The notes: generated from the letters alone by a model not told the origin. 8,489 nucleotides of DNA from Thermomonas sp. (GCA_024711415.1 JANJSW010000136.1:1-8489), one strand, 5' to 3'. Shown: positions 1-6,676, counted from the first letter of the stretch. Numbers and translations: made by a program.

Positions 1-235
1 TGCCGGCGCGGCCCATCGCCTGCAGGGCCTCGAGGCCGGACATTGCCGGCATCCGCATGTCCATCAGCACCACGTCGGGCTTCACTTCCGGGATGCGCTC
101 CACCGCCTGGCGCCCGTCGGAGGCTTCCGCCACGACTTCGATCCCCTCTGCCAGGGCGAGCAGGGAACGGATGCCCTGGCGCACCAGGGTCTGGTCGTCC
201 ACCAGGAACACGCTGATCGGGGCGGATCGGGTCAT
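1..235 (-). CDS. Response regulator, DesR/NarL-like (partial, receiver domain only)
   Basis: This is the N-terminal 78 residues of a two-component response regulator; the rest lies beyond the left edge. A typical receiver domain is visible: the acidic pair D13-D14 after the first hydrophobic strand (VFLVDD), and the phosphoacceptor D59 in VLMDMRMP, followed by the usual P-x-M-S-G-L turn. The start is the ATG at 235-233, which overlaps the kinase stop as ATGA. It is preceded by a strong GAAGGAG ribosome-binding site at 249-243, so translation is coupled to the kinase. Regulators paired with HisKA_3 kinases normally carry a C-terminal LuxR-type helix-turn-helix that binds DNA; that part is not in the window and is inferred. 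The targets are unknown. The receiver assignment is secure; the DesR-like label rests on its partner. Confidence 0.93.
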   Translation of the reverse strand, partial: MTRSAPISVFLVDDQTLVRQGIRSLLALAEGIEVVAEASDGRQAVERIPEVKPDVVLMDMRMPAMSGLEALQAMGRAG

Positions 236-1422
236 GCGATGGCTCCTTCGGGGAGGCGGGTGGCGGCGTTCGGCGCCACCGGCAGGGTGATGGTGAGCTG
301 GAAACCCTGGCCGCGGCGGGTCTCGATGTCCAGGCGGCCGCCGTGCTGGCGCAGGCGCTCGCCGAGGCCGCGAAGACCGTTGCCCGGCAGCACCTGCTCG
401 CTGCCGCGGCCATCGTCGCGCACCTGCAGGACGATATTGTGCCCTTCCCGCCGCGCCGCCAGCCACAGCCGGCTGGCGCCGGCATGGCGCACCGCGTTGG
501 TGATGGCTTCCTGGGCACAGCGCAGCAGCACGTGGGCGCGCTCGGGGTCGTCCACGGTGAGCGGCTGCTCGATGTCCATCTCGATGGCCAGCTTGGGCAC
601 GTTCTCGGCGAGCGGGCGCAGCGCGGCGCCGAGGTCGATCGCGCCGCCTTCGCGCAGCTGGCTGACGGCTTCGCGCACGTCGGTCAGCAGCAGGCGCGCC
701 AGCGTGTGGGCCTGCTGCACGTGTTCGCGCACGCGGCCATCGGACAGGTGCCCGGCGACCTCCAGGTTCAGGCTGAGCGCGGTCAGGTGGTGGCCCAGCA
801 GGTCGTGCAGTTCGCGCGAGATGCGGGTGCGCTCGTTGACCCGCGCGCTGTCCGCCAGCAGCGCGCGGGTGGCGCGCAGCTCGGCATTCAACCGGCGCTG
901 CTCCTCGCGCGCCTGCGCCTGCTGCAGGGCGACCAGGCTGACCACGAACACGAAGCCGGAAAAGCCCGCATACAGCATCGACTGCATCAGCGCTTCCATC
1001 GGCGGGAAGCCGAGCCAGCGGATGAACACCGGCGCCACCGCCAGCTGGCTGACCAGCAGCCAGGCCACTCCCAGCGGCAGCGGCAGCAGCCACGGGAACA
1101 CGCAGGCCGCCACCATCAGCAGCACGCTGCCCATGCCGGTGCCACTGAAATAGCTGACCCCCAGTGCGGCCGCGGTGAGCACCAGCAGCAACAGGTAGTC
1201 CGCGGCGCTGCGCCGGCGCCCACCCAGGTTGCGGGTCAGCCAGACGTAGCCGGCGCCGAATGCGACGTAGGCCACCCAGCCCTGCCAGGGCATGGCCAGG
1301 TTGTCGCCGCCGGCGACCTGCGGCGGGCGCAGCCAGAAGTACAGCAGCGGCAGGCCCACCATTGCCCAGGTGAACAGGCCGGCATAGCGCAACAGGCGGG
1401 TATGGGGGATTCGCGCGAACAT
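232..1422 (-). CDS. Membrane sensor histidine kinase, DesK-like (HisKA_3 family)
   Basis: A 396-residue inner-membrane sensor kinase that would autophosphorylate and pass phosphate to the regulator encoded just downstream. The N-terminal 165 residues are mostly hydrophobic, with about five or six membrane segments (roughly 12-31, 48-63, 75-92, 97-118, 118-134 and 145-167) and almost no extracytoplasmic loop. The signal is therefore probably sensed in or at the membrane, as in DesK. A short coiled stretch (about 165-195) leads to the dimerisation/phosphoacceptor helix with H206 in RISRELHDLLGHH. The ATPase domain follows: N box with E305 and N309 (QEAITNAVRHA), G1 box D336-D-G-R-G340, and a second glycine loop G347-N-G-L-R-G352. 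All catalytic motifs are intact. The start at 1422 is fixed by an in-frame TAA two codons upstream. No Shine-Dalgarno sequence is present. The signal and regulon are unknown. Confidence 0.92.
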   Translation of the reverse strand: MFARIPHTRLLRYAGLFTWAMVGLPLLYFWLRPPQVAGGDNLAMPWQGWVAYVAFGAGYVWLTRNLGGRRRSAADYLLLLVLTAAALGVSYFSGTGMGSVLLMVAACVFPWLLPLPLGVAWLLVSQLAVAPVFIRWLGFPPMEALMQSMLYAGFSGFVFVVSLVALQQAQAREEQRRLNAELRATRALLADSARVNERTRISRELHDLLGHHLTALSLNLEVAGHLSDGRVREHVQQAHTLARLLLTDVREAVSQLREGGAIDLGAALRPLAENVPKLAIEMDIEQPLTVDDPERAHVLLRCAQEAITNAVRHAGASRLWLAARREGHNIVLQVRDDGRGSEQVLPGNGLRGLGERLRQHGGRLDIETRRGQGFQLTITLPVAPNAATRLPEGAIA

Positions 1423-1427
1423 GGCGT

Positions 1428-1433
1428 CTTATA
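1428..1433 (-). promoter_or_regulatory. Candidate -10 box for the kinase-regulator operon, leaderless arrangement
   Basis: Read on the minus strand the hexamer is TATAAG, five of six bases of the sigma-70 -10 consensus. It ends only five bases before the kinase ATG. Transcription would begin at or next to the A of the ATG, giving a leaderless mRNA, which agrees with the missing ribosome-binding site. No convincing -35 hexamer was found at the usual spacing, so this is a prediction. Confidence 0.45.
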
Positions 1434-1491
1434 CCGCCTTGCGCCCCGCACCGCCCTGCATCGAAGGTCATGGGCGCTCCCCGGCGGCGCA

Positions 1492-1500
1492 TGCGATAAT
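1492..1500 (+). promoter_or_regulatory. Candidate extended -10 promoter for the GNAT-minCDE operon
   Basis: The sequence TGCGATAAT contains a near-consensus -10 hexamer (GATAAT, five of six) preceded by the TGn extension that compensates for a weak -35. The region 17 bases upstream is GC-rich and has no good -35. Predicted transcription start is about 1507, leaving a leader of roughly 57 bases before the acetyltransferase ATG. It faces away from the kinase promoter in a 141-base divergent gap. Confidence 0.5.
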
Positions 1501-1540
1501 CAGCTGTGGCCCGCGCGACGGACCACAGGCAGCAGTCACC

Positions 1541-1560
1541 GGAGTTTCAAGGAGTTCCAA
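1541..1560 (+). repeat. Tandem 10-base repeat carrying the ribosome-binding site
   Basis: Two adjacent copies of GGAGTTYCAA lie directly in front of the acetyltransferase start: GGAGTTTCAA (1541-1550) and GGAGTTCCAA (1551-1560). The junction makes AAGGAG at 1549-1554, nine bases before the ATG at 1564, which is a good Shine-Dalgarno sequence and supports that start. A third partial copy, GGA, follows immediately. Confidence 0.75.
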
Positions 1561-1563
1561 GGA

Positions 1564-2181
1564 ATGTCGATCGCCATCCGCGACGTGCGCGAGCACGAGC
1601 TGGATTCCGTCCTGGCCCTCAACAACGCGGCAGGTCCTGCGATCCTCCCCCTGGACTCGGCTCGCCTGCGCCAGCTGTTCGACCGCGCCGAGTACTTCCG
1701 CGTGGCCGAACGCGACGGCGCCATGGCCGGTTTCCTGATCGGCTTCGGCGCGCACGCGCAGCACGACAGCGTCAATTTCGCCTGGTTCCGCGAGCGCTAC
1801 CCCGATTTCTTCTACATCGACCGTGTGGTCGTGGCCAGCCGCCGCCGCGGCGGCGGCGTCGGCCGCGCGCTGTACGCCGACGTGCAGAGCTACGCCGAGC
1901 TGCGCTACCCGCATCTGGCCTGCGAGGTGTTCCTCGAACACGGCGCCGACCACGCGCTGCTGTTCCACGGCAGCTTCGGCTTCCGCGAAGTCGGCCAGAA
2001 CGTGATGCCTTCGGCCGAAGGCCCCGGCCACGACCTGCGCGCGGCGATGCTGATGAAACTCTTGTGCAGCTACCCGTGGGTACGCGACACCTACGGCGAC
2101 GCCCTGCCCGACGAACCATGGCTGCAGCGCCCGCGCAGCCATGTCGCCGCCGCGCTGCCGGCGCACGGGGCCTGCGCATGA
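1564..2181 (+). CDS. GNAT-family N-acetyltransferase, first gene of the min operon
   Basis: A 205-residue protein of the GNAT fold, which transfers an acetyl group from acetyl-CoA to an amine on a small molecule or protein; the acceptor cannot be told from sequence. The central strand (FFYIDRVVVASR, about 82-93) leads into the pyrophosphate-binding loop R95-G-G-G98-V-G100-R-A-L, a match to the R/Q-x-x-G-x-G/A motif. A later segment around 121-143 (LLFHGSFGFREVG) matches the C-terminal GNAT strand-turn usually written GF. The reading frame stays open far upstream across the antisense kinase gene. The real start is ATG 1564, chosen because the AAGGAG site lies nine bases before it, the promoter candidate lies further upstream, and the GNAT fold begins there with SIAIRDVREHELD. 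The stop overlaps the minC ATG (ATGA), so the two are translationally coupled. The last 25 residues lie beyond the fold and have no known role. Confidence 0.9.
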   Translation: MSIAIRDVREHELDSVLALNNAAGPAILPLDSARLRQLFDRAEYFRVAERDGAMAGFLIGFGAHAQHDSVNFAWFRERYPDFFYIDRVVVASRRRGGGVGRALYADVQSYAELRYPHLACEVFLEHGADHALLFHGSFGFREVGQNVMPSAEGPGHDLRAAMLMKLLCSYPWVRDTYGDALPDEPWLQRPRSHVAAALPAHGACA

Positions 2182-2948
2182 GTGCACAAACCGATTACGC
2201 GCAGGCCGGCGAACTGAAATTCGGCCAGGTCGGCATCGCCAACCTGCGCGTGCGCAGTCTCGACCCGACACAGCTGGCCGCGGAGATGGCCGAGCGCGTG
2301 CAGCGCGCGCCCAACCTGTTCGCGCGCGCCGCGGTGGTGCTGGATTTCGGCGGCCTGAGCAAGACCCCCAGCCTCGACGAGGCGCGCGCGCTGGTGGAAG
2401 GCCTGCGCGACGCCGGCGTGCTGCCGGTGGCGCTGGCCTACGGCACCAGGGAAATCGAGGCGCTGTCGCAGCAGCTGGGCCTGCCGCTGCTGGCCAAGTT
2501 CCGCGCCCAGTACGAACGCGCCGACGAAGCGCCGGCGCCACCCCGCGCCCCGGAACCGCCGCGCGCAGCCGAGCCGCCCCCTGCCCCCGTAGCCACCCCG
2601 GCAGCCGCCAGCGCGGCCGCGCCCGGCCTGATCCAGGCCACGCCGGTGCGTTCCGGCCAGCAGGTCTACGCCGAACAGCGCGACCTGACCGTGCTGGCCA
2701 CGGTCGGCGCTGGCGCGGAAGTGCTTGCCGATGGCAGCATCCACATCTACGGTGCACTGCGCGGCCGCGCCTTGGCCGGTGCGCGCGGCAACGAAGGCGC
2801 CCGGATCTTCTGCCGCGAGTTCCATGCCGAACTCGTCGCGGTGGCCGGGCACTACAAGGTGATGGAAGACATCCCAGCCGAACTGCGCGGCAAGGCCGTG
2901 CAGGTGTGGCTGGAACACGGACAACTCAAGCTTGCGGCGCTCGACTGA
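2178..2948 (+). CDS. minC: Septum site-determining protein MinC
   Basis: A 256-residue inhibitor of FtsZ assembly, recruited to the membrane by MinD and concentrated at the poles by the Min oscillation so that division occurs at midcell. The N-terminal domain (about 10-112) holds the alpha/beta fold that acts on FtsZ. It is joined by an unusually long Pro/Ala-rich linker (about 114-150) to the C-terminal right-handed beta-helix domain (about 155-256). That domain carries the family signatures RSGQQVYA (158-165) and GAEVLADGSIHIYGALRGRA (179-198) followed by LAGARGN, the dimer and MinD-binding face. E. coli MinC is 231 residues; the extra length is mainly linker. The ATG overlaps the acetyltransferase stop by four bases and lacks a strong ribosome-binding site, pointing to translational coupling. 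minD follows after 34 bases. Confidence 0.96.
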   Translation: MSAQTDYAQAGELKFGQVGIANLRVRSLDPTQLAAEMAERVQRAPNLFARAAVVLDFGGLSKTPSLDEARALVEGLRDAGVLPVALAYGTREIEALSQQLGLPLLAKFRAQYERADEAPAPPRAPEPPRAAEPPPAPVATPAAASAAAPGLIQATPVRSGQQVYAEQRDLTVLATVGAGAEVLADGSIHIYGALRGRALAGARGNEGARIFCREFHAELVAVAGHYKVMEDIPAELRGKAVQVWLEHGQLKLAALD

Positions 2949-2969
2949 ACGCCGCTCCCACAGCATCAC

Positions 2970-2974
2970 GGAGG
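2970..2974 (+). promoter_or_regulatory. Ribosome-binding site that fixes the minD TTG start
   Basis: GGAGG, a near-perfect Shine-Dalgarno core, lies eight bases before TTG 2983. No ATG or GTG is suitably placed; the only in-frame upstream alternative (2932) lies inside the end of minC and would add 17 residues not found on MinD proteins. Confidence 0.85.
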
Positions 2975-2982
2975 AAGCCAAC

Positions 2983-3795
2983 TTGGCTGAGATCATCGTA
3001 GTCACCTCGGGCAAGGGCGGCGTCGGCAAGACCACGACCAGCGCCAGCATCGCCACCGGTCTCGCCCGCCGCGGCAAGAAAGTCGCGGTTATCGACTTCG
3101 ACGTCGGCCTGCGCAACCTCGACCTGATCATGGGCTGCGAACGCCGGGTGGTGTACGACTTCGTCAACGTGATCCACGGCGAGGCCACCCTCAAGCAGGC
3201 GTTGATCAAGGACAAGCGCTTCGACAACCTGTACGTGCTGGCCGCCAGCCAGACCCGCGACAAGGATGCGCTGAGCAAGGACGGCGTGGAGAAGGTGCTG
3301 AAGGACCTGGCCGCCGAAGGCTTCGACTACGTCATCTGCGACAGCCCGGCGGGCATCGAGAAAGGCGCGTTCCTGGCGATGTACTTCGCCGACAAGGCGA
3401 TCGTGGTGGTGAACCCGGAAGTCTCCAGCGTGCGCGACTCCGACCGCGTGCTGGGCCTGCTGTCCTCCAAGACCCATCGCGCCGAGCGCAGCGATGGCGA
3501 AGTCTCGGCGCACCTGCTGCTGACCCGCTACAGCCCGGTGCGGGTGGAGAGCGGCGAGATGCTGTCGATCGCCGACGTCGAGGAAGTGCTGGGGCTGAAG
3601 ACCATCGGCGTGATCCCCGAATCGGGCGACGTGCTCAACGCCTCCAACAAGGGCGAGCCGGTGATCATGGACGGCGAGTCCATCGCCGGGCAGGCCTATG
3701 ACGATGCGGTGGCGCGGCTGCTGGGCGAGGAGCGCCCGCTGCGCTTCACCACGGTGGAAAAGAAAGGCTTCTTCAGCAAGCTGTTCGGGGGTTGA
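2983..3795 (+). CDS. minD: Septum site-determining protein MinD, membrane ATPase
   Basis: A 270-residue ParA/MinD-family ATPase, the same length as E. coli MinD. In its ATP form it dimerises on the inner membrane, binds MinC, and is released by MinE-stimulated hydrolysis. The deviant Walker A motif GKGGVGKTT spans 10-18 with signature lysine K11 and K16. The strand and loop VIDFDVGLRNLD (36-47) carry D38 and D40, and the switch motif DSPAGIE and the PEVSSVRDSDR segment are intact. The C-terminal amphipathic membrane-targeting helix (EKKGFFSKLFGG) is complete, so the protein should reach the membrane. The start is TTG 2983, supported by GGAGG eight bases upstream and exact agreement with the family N-terminus (MAEIIVVTSGKGG). 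minE follows after three bases. Confidence 0.97.
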   Translation: MAEIIVVTSGKGGVGKTTTSASIATGLARRGKKVAVIDFDVGLRNLDLIMGCERRVVYDFVNVIHGEATLKQALIKDKRFDNLYVLAASQTRDKDALSKDGVEKVLKDLAAEGFDYVICDSPAGIEKGAFLAMYFADKAIVVVNPEVSSVRDSDRVLGLLSSKTHRAERSDGEVSAHLLLTRYSPVRVESGEMLSIADVEEVLGLKTIGVIPESGDVLNASNKGEPVIMDGESIAGQAYDDAVARLLGEERPLRFTTVEKKGFFSKLFGG

Positions 3796-3798
3796 GGC

Positions 3799-4062
3799 AT
3801 GGCCATTTTCGATTTCCTCAAGCCCAAGAAAAACACCGCCTCGGTCGCCAAGAACCGCCTGCAGATCATCATCGCGCAGGAGCGCAGCTCGGCCGGCGCG
3901 CCGGACTACCTGCCGCTGATGCGGCGCGAGATCCTGGAAGTGATCCGCAAGTACGTGAACGTGGACACCGACGCGGTGAAGGTGGACGTGGTCAAGGACG
4001 GCGAGCACGACGTGCTGGACATCTCGGTGTCGCTGCCGGAACGCGGCGCCTCGCCGGCCTGA
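3799..4062 (+). CDS. minE: Cell division topological specificity factor MinE
   Basis: An 87-residue protein that stimulates the MinD ATPase and drives pole-to-pole oscillation. The N-terminal membrane-binding segment ([11 protein letters not shown]) is followed by the contact region [10 protein letters not shown] (20-29), which displaces MinC from MinD. The C-terminal topological-specificity domain (about 32-82) contains the conserved stretch [11 protein letters not shown] and ends in the DISVSLPE strand. Length and motif order match E. coli MinE (88 residues). The ATG is three bases after the minD stop. Ribosome loading probably depends on the G-rich end of minD and on coupling. No terminator follows; the next gene begins 20 bases later. 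Confidence 0.97.
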   Translation: MAIFDFLKPKKNTASVAKNRLQIIIAQERSSAGAPDYLPLMRREILEVIRKYVNVDTDAVKVDVVKDGEHDVLDISVSLPERGASPA

Positions 4063-4082
4063 AAACGGCCCGGCCGCCCGCC

Positions 4083-4586
4083 GTGGAAACCCCGCCGGTG
4101 CTGACCCTGGCCGACATCGGCTTCGATGCGCCGCGCGCGCTGCTGGCCCGCTACGGGCTGGCGCTTGCGCGCGTGGCCGATTTTGATCCCATTCCCGGCA
4201 GCTACTGGGGCGAGAGCGAGGCCGGCATCATCGGCACCACGGTCTACGCCCGCGCCGACACGCCCGTGCATTCGCTGCTGCACGAGGCCGGGCACCTGAT
4301 CGTGCTGCCGCCGGAGCGCCGCGCCGGCGTGCATACCGACGCCACCGACTCGGTGCCCGAGGAAGACGCGGTGTGCGTGCTGCAGGGCCTGTTGGGCGAT
4401 GCCCTGCCCGGCGTTGGCCGCCAGCGGGTCTGGGCCGACATGGACGCGTGGGGCTACACCTTCCGGCTTGGCTCCGCCCGCGCCTACGTCGAACACGACG
4501 CCGCCGAGGCTTGGCGGTGGCTGCGCGAGCACGGGCTGGTGGATGCCGACGGCGCGCTCACGCAGGCCGGCCCCATGCATGCCTGA
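4083..4586 (+). CDS. Small HEXXH metallopeptidase-like protein of unknown function, downstream of minE
   Basis: I do not recognise a named family. Taken from GTG 4083 the protein has 167 residues and no signal peptide or membrane segment, so it should be cytoplasmic. Residues 67-71 read H-E-A-G-H within VHSLLHEAGHLIVLPP, the zinc-binding motif of metallopeptidases, with hydrophobic residues placed as in an active-site helix. About 22-23 residues later PEEDAVCVLQ (92-101) offers E93/E94 as a third ligand, the E-x-x-A pattern of gluzincins and of ImmA/IrrE-type peptidases. The rest, including a Trp/Tyr-rich stretch WADMDAWGYTFRLG (117-130), gives no clue to substrate. The GTG start, 20 bases after minE, has no Shine-Dalgarno sequence; reinitiation after minE is likely. 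GTG 4098 is an alternative. The gene is probably in the min operon. Peptidase activity is inferred, not shown. Confidence 0.75.
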   Translation: METPPVLTLADIGFDAPRALLARYGLALARVADFDPIPGSYWGESEAGIIGTTVYARADTPVHSLLHEAGHLIVLPPERRAGVHTDATDSVPEEDAVCVLQGLLGDALPGVGRQRVWADMDAWGYTFRLGSARAYVEHDAAEAWRWLREHGLVDADGALTQAGPMHA

Positions 4587-4665
4587 GCCGGTCCGCTTGC
4601 CGGCGCGCGGCGTCGCGGTCTAGCCTTGCCGCTTCCCGCATCTCCCTGCCGCCGAGGTCCGACCC

Positions 4666-6627
4666 GTGAAGCTTCGCCACGCCCTGCTTGCCACCGCCGT
4701 CATCGGCACCCTCGGTCTTGCCGCGTGCAAGCGCGACGCCGAGCCCGCGGCGCCCGCCTCCGCGCCCGCTGCCCAGCCGGGCGAGACTGCCGACCAGTTC
4801 GTCGCCCGCGTCAACCAGGAGGTGCGCAAGCTCAGCACCGAACTCAATTCCGCGCAGTGGCTGTCGAATACCTACATCAACGGCGACAGCGAGTTGATCG
4901 CGGCCAAGGCCAACGAACGCTGGCTGGCCCAGCTCAACGTCTGGATCGAGCAATCGAAGCGCTACGACGGCCAGCAGCTGAAGCCGGAAACCGCGCGCGC
5001 GCTCAAGCTGCTGAAGCTGTGGACGGCGATGCCGGCGCCCAAGGACCCGAAGAAGCTGGAGGAACTGACCCAGCTCGCAACGCGCATGGAAGGCATGTAC
5101 GGCGCCGGCAGCTACTGCACGGGCGAAGGCGCGGCCCGGACCTGTCGCGACATCGGCCAGCTCAGCGACGTGCTGGCGAAGAGCCGCGACTACGACGCAC
5201 AGCTGGACGCCTGGCAGGGCTGGCACACCATCAGCGTGCCGATGCGCAAGGATTACGTCCGCTTCACCGAACTGGTGAACGAAGGCGCGAAGGAGATGGG
5301 CTTCGCCGACGCCGGCGAGATGTGGCGCTCGGGCTACGACATGTCGCCGGCGGAACTTGCCAGCGAGAGCGACCGCCTGTGGGGCCAGGTGAAGCCGCTG
5401 TACGAACAGCTGCACTGCTACGCGCGCACCCGCCTGGACACGCAGTACGGCAAGGACAAGGGCGAAGTCGCCGGCGGCCTGCTGCCCGCCCACCTGATGG
5501 GCAACCTGTGGCAGCAGGACTGGAGCAACCTCTGGGACATCCTGCAGCCGTACAAGGCGGCCGGAAGCCTGGATATCAACAGCGCGCTGGAGCGGATGGC
5601 CGCCGCCGACCTTGCCCGCGAGCTGGCCAAGCCGGCGGCGGCCGGCACTTCCGCCGCCGAACGCAGCTTCGCCGCCCAGCGCGCCGCCCAGCTGGCCACC
5701 GCCAAGGCGATGACCGAGCGTGCGCAGGATTTCTACGTCTCGCTGGGCATGCCCAAGCTGCCCGAGAGCTACTGGCAGAAGTCGCAGTTCATCAAGCCGA
5801 TGGACCGCGACGTGGTCTGCCACGCCAGCGCCTGGGACATGAACATGGCCGGCGACGTGCGCACCAAGATGTGCATCGTGCCCAGCGAGGAAGAGCTGAC
5901 CACGATCTACCACGAGCTTGGCCACATCTATTACGACCTGGCCTACAACAAGCAGCCGCCGATCTTCCAGAACGGCGCCCATGACGGCTTCCACGAAGCC
6001 ATCGGCGACACCATCGTGCTGGCGATGACCCCGCAATACCTGGCATCGGTGGGGCTGGTCGATGTGCCGAAGCAGAGCCAGGAAGCGCTGATCAACGCAC
6101 AGATGCGGATGGCTTTGGCCAAGGTCGCCTTCCTGCCGTTCGGGCTGATGATCGACCGCTGGCGCTGGGGCGTGTTCGATGGCTCGATCAAGCCCGACGG
6201 CTACAACAAGGCGTGGTGGGAGCTGAAGGCGAAGTACCAGGGCGTCGCCCCGGCCACCGCCCGCGGCGAAGGCTTCTTCGACCCGGGCGCGAAGTACCAC
6301 GTGCCCGGCAACACCCCGTACACCCGCTACTTCCTCTCGCACATCCTGCAGTTCCAGTTCTACAAGGCGCTGTGCGATGCCTCGGGTCACAAGGGCCCGC
6401 TGTACGAATGCAGCTTCTACGGCAACAAGGAAGCCGGCCAGCGCTACTGGGCGATGCTGTCCAAGGGCAACAGCCAGCCGTGGCAGCAGACCATGAAGGA
6501 GCTGACCGGCGGCGAGAAGATGGACGCCAGCGCGGTGCTGGAATACTTCGCCCCGTTGCAGGACTGGCTGAAGCAGCAGAACGCCGGCCAGCAGTGCGGC
6601 TGGCAGGCGCCCGCCGCAGGCGCCTGA
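4666..6627 (+). CDS. M2-family dipeptidyl carboxypeptidase (bacterial ACE-like) lipoprotein
   Basis: A 653-residue zinc metallopeptidase related to angiotensin-converting enzyme, which removes dipeptides from peptide C-termini. The N-terminus has a basic start, a hydrophobic core and the lipobox LAAC with the acylated cysteine at 21, then an Ala/Pro-rich spacer, so it should be membrane-anchored and face the periplasm. The zinc site is complete: H416-E-L-G-H420 and, in GFHEAIGD, third ligand E444. Other ACE active-site features are present: CHASAW (385-390) with H386; C385 and C403 spaced like an ACE disulfide; and K543, H545, Y552, R554 and Y555 in KYHVPGNTPYTRYF, matching ACE K511, H513, Y520, R522 (a chloride ligand) and Y523. 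The start is GTG 4666, with GAGG eight bases upstream. The 79-base gap before it shows no clear promoter or terminator. Periplasmic peptide breakdown for nutrition is likely; the physiological substrate is unknown. Confidence 0.95.
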   Translation: MKLRHALLATAVIGTLGLAACKRDAEPAAPASAPAAQPGETADQFVARVNQEVRKLSTELNSAQWLSNTYINGDSELIAAKANERWLAQLNVWIEQSKRYDGQQLKPETARALKLLKLWTAMPAPKDPKKLEELTQLATRMEGMYGAGSYCTGEGAARTCRDIGQLSDVLAKSRDYDAQLDAWQGWHTISVPMRKDYVRFTELVNEGAKEMGFADAGEMWRSGYDMSPAELASESDRLWGQVKPLYEQLHCYARTRLDTQYGKDKGEVAGGLLPAHLMGNLWQQDWSNLWDILQPYKAAGSLDINSALERMAAADLARELAKPAAAGTSAAERSFAAQRAAQLATAKAMTERAQDFYVSLGMPKLPESYWQKSQFIKPMDRDVVCHASAWDMNMAGDVRTKMCIVPSEEELTTIYHELGHIYYDLAYNKQPPIFQNGAHDGFHEAIGDTIVLAMTPQYLASVGLVDVPKQSQEALINAQMRMALAKVAFLPFGLMIDRWRWGVFDGSIKPDGYNKAWWELKAKYQGVAPATARGEGFFDPGAKYHVPGNTPYTRYFLSHILQFQFYKALCDASGHKGPLYECSFYGNKEAGQRYWAMLSKGNSQPWQQTMKELTGGEKMDASAVLEYFAPLQDWLKQQNAGQQCGWQAPAAGA

Positions 6628-6651
6628 TCCACGGCGCGTAGGTACGCGAAG

Positions 6652-6676
6652 AAGGCCGGCCCTGCCGGCCTTTTTC
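6652..6676 (+). terminator. Intrinsic terminator after the M2 peptidase gene
   Basis: A perfect 9-base inverted repeat (AAGGCCGGC, loop CCT, GCCGGCCTT) begins 25 bases after the stop codon. The T-run starts inside the stem and runs to position 6675 (TTTTT). This is a strong Rho-independent terminator and separates the peptidase gene from the Rieske-transporter unit. Confidence 0.9.

Noticed and set aside
343..1563. Upstream extension of the acetyltransferase reading frame to position 343
   Set aside because: It is codon-aligned antisense to the kinase gene, whose H, N and G boxes are all intact. The extension is low-complexity Gln/His/Ala-rich sequence, and a promoter candidate and ribosome-binding site precede ATG 1564.
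2932..2982. A longer MinD starting at 2932
   Set aside because: It would add 17 residues with no counterpart in MinD and overlap minC; TTG 2983 has an ideal ribosome-binding site and gives the exact family N-terminus.
2091..4008. Two long overlapping minus-strand open frames opposite minC, minD and minE (2091-3278 and 2926-4008)
   Set aside because: Both are shadows of the clearly conserved min genes; their translations carry no recognisable motif.
4587..4604. Weak hairpin GCCGG...CCGGC after the HEAGH gene, considered as a terminator
   Set aside because: The stem is five bases with an eight-base loop and no following T-run; such hairpins arise by chance at this GC content.
6635..6648. Inverted repeat CGCGTAGGTACGCG just after the peptidase stop, considered as an operator or second terminator stem
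   Set aside because: It gives only a 5-base stem with a 4-base loop and no T-run, and the strong terminator immediately downstream accounts for termination.
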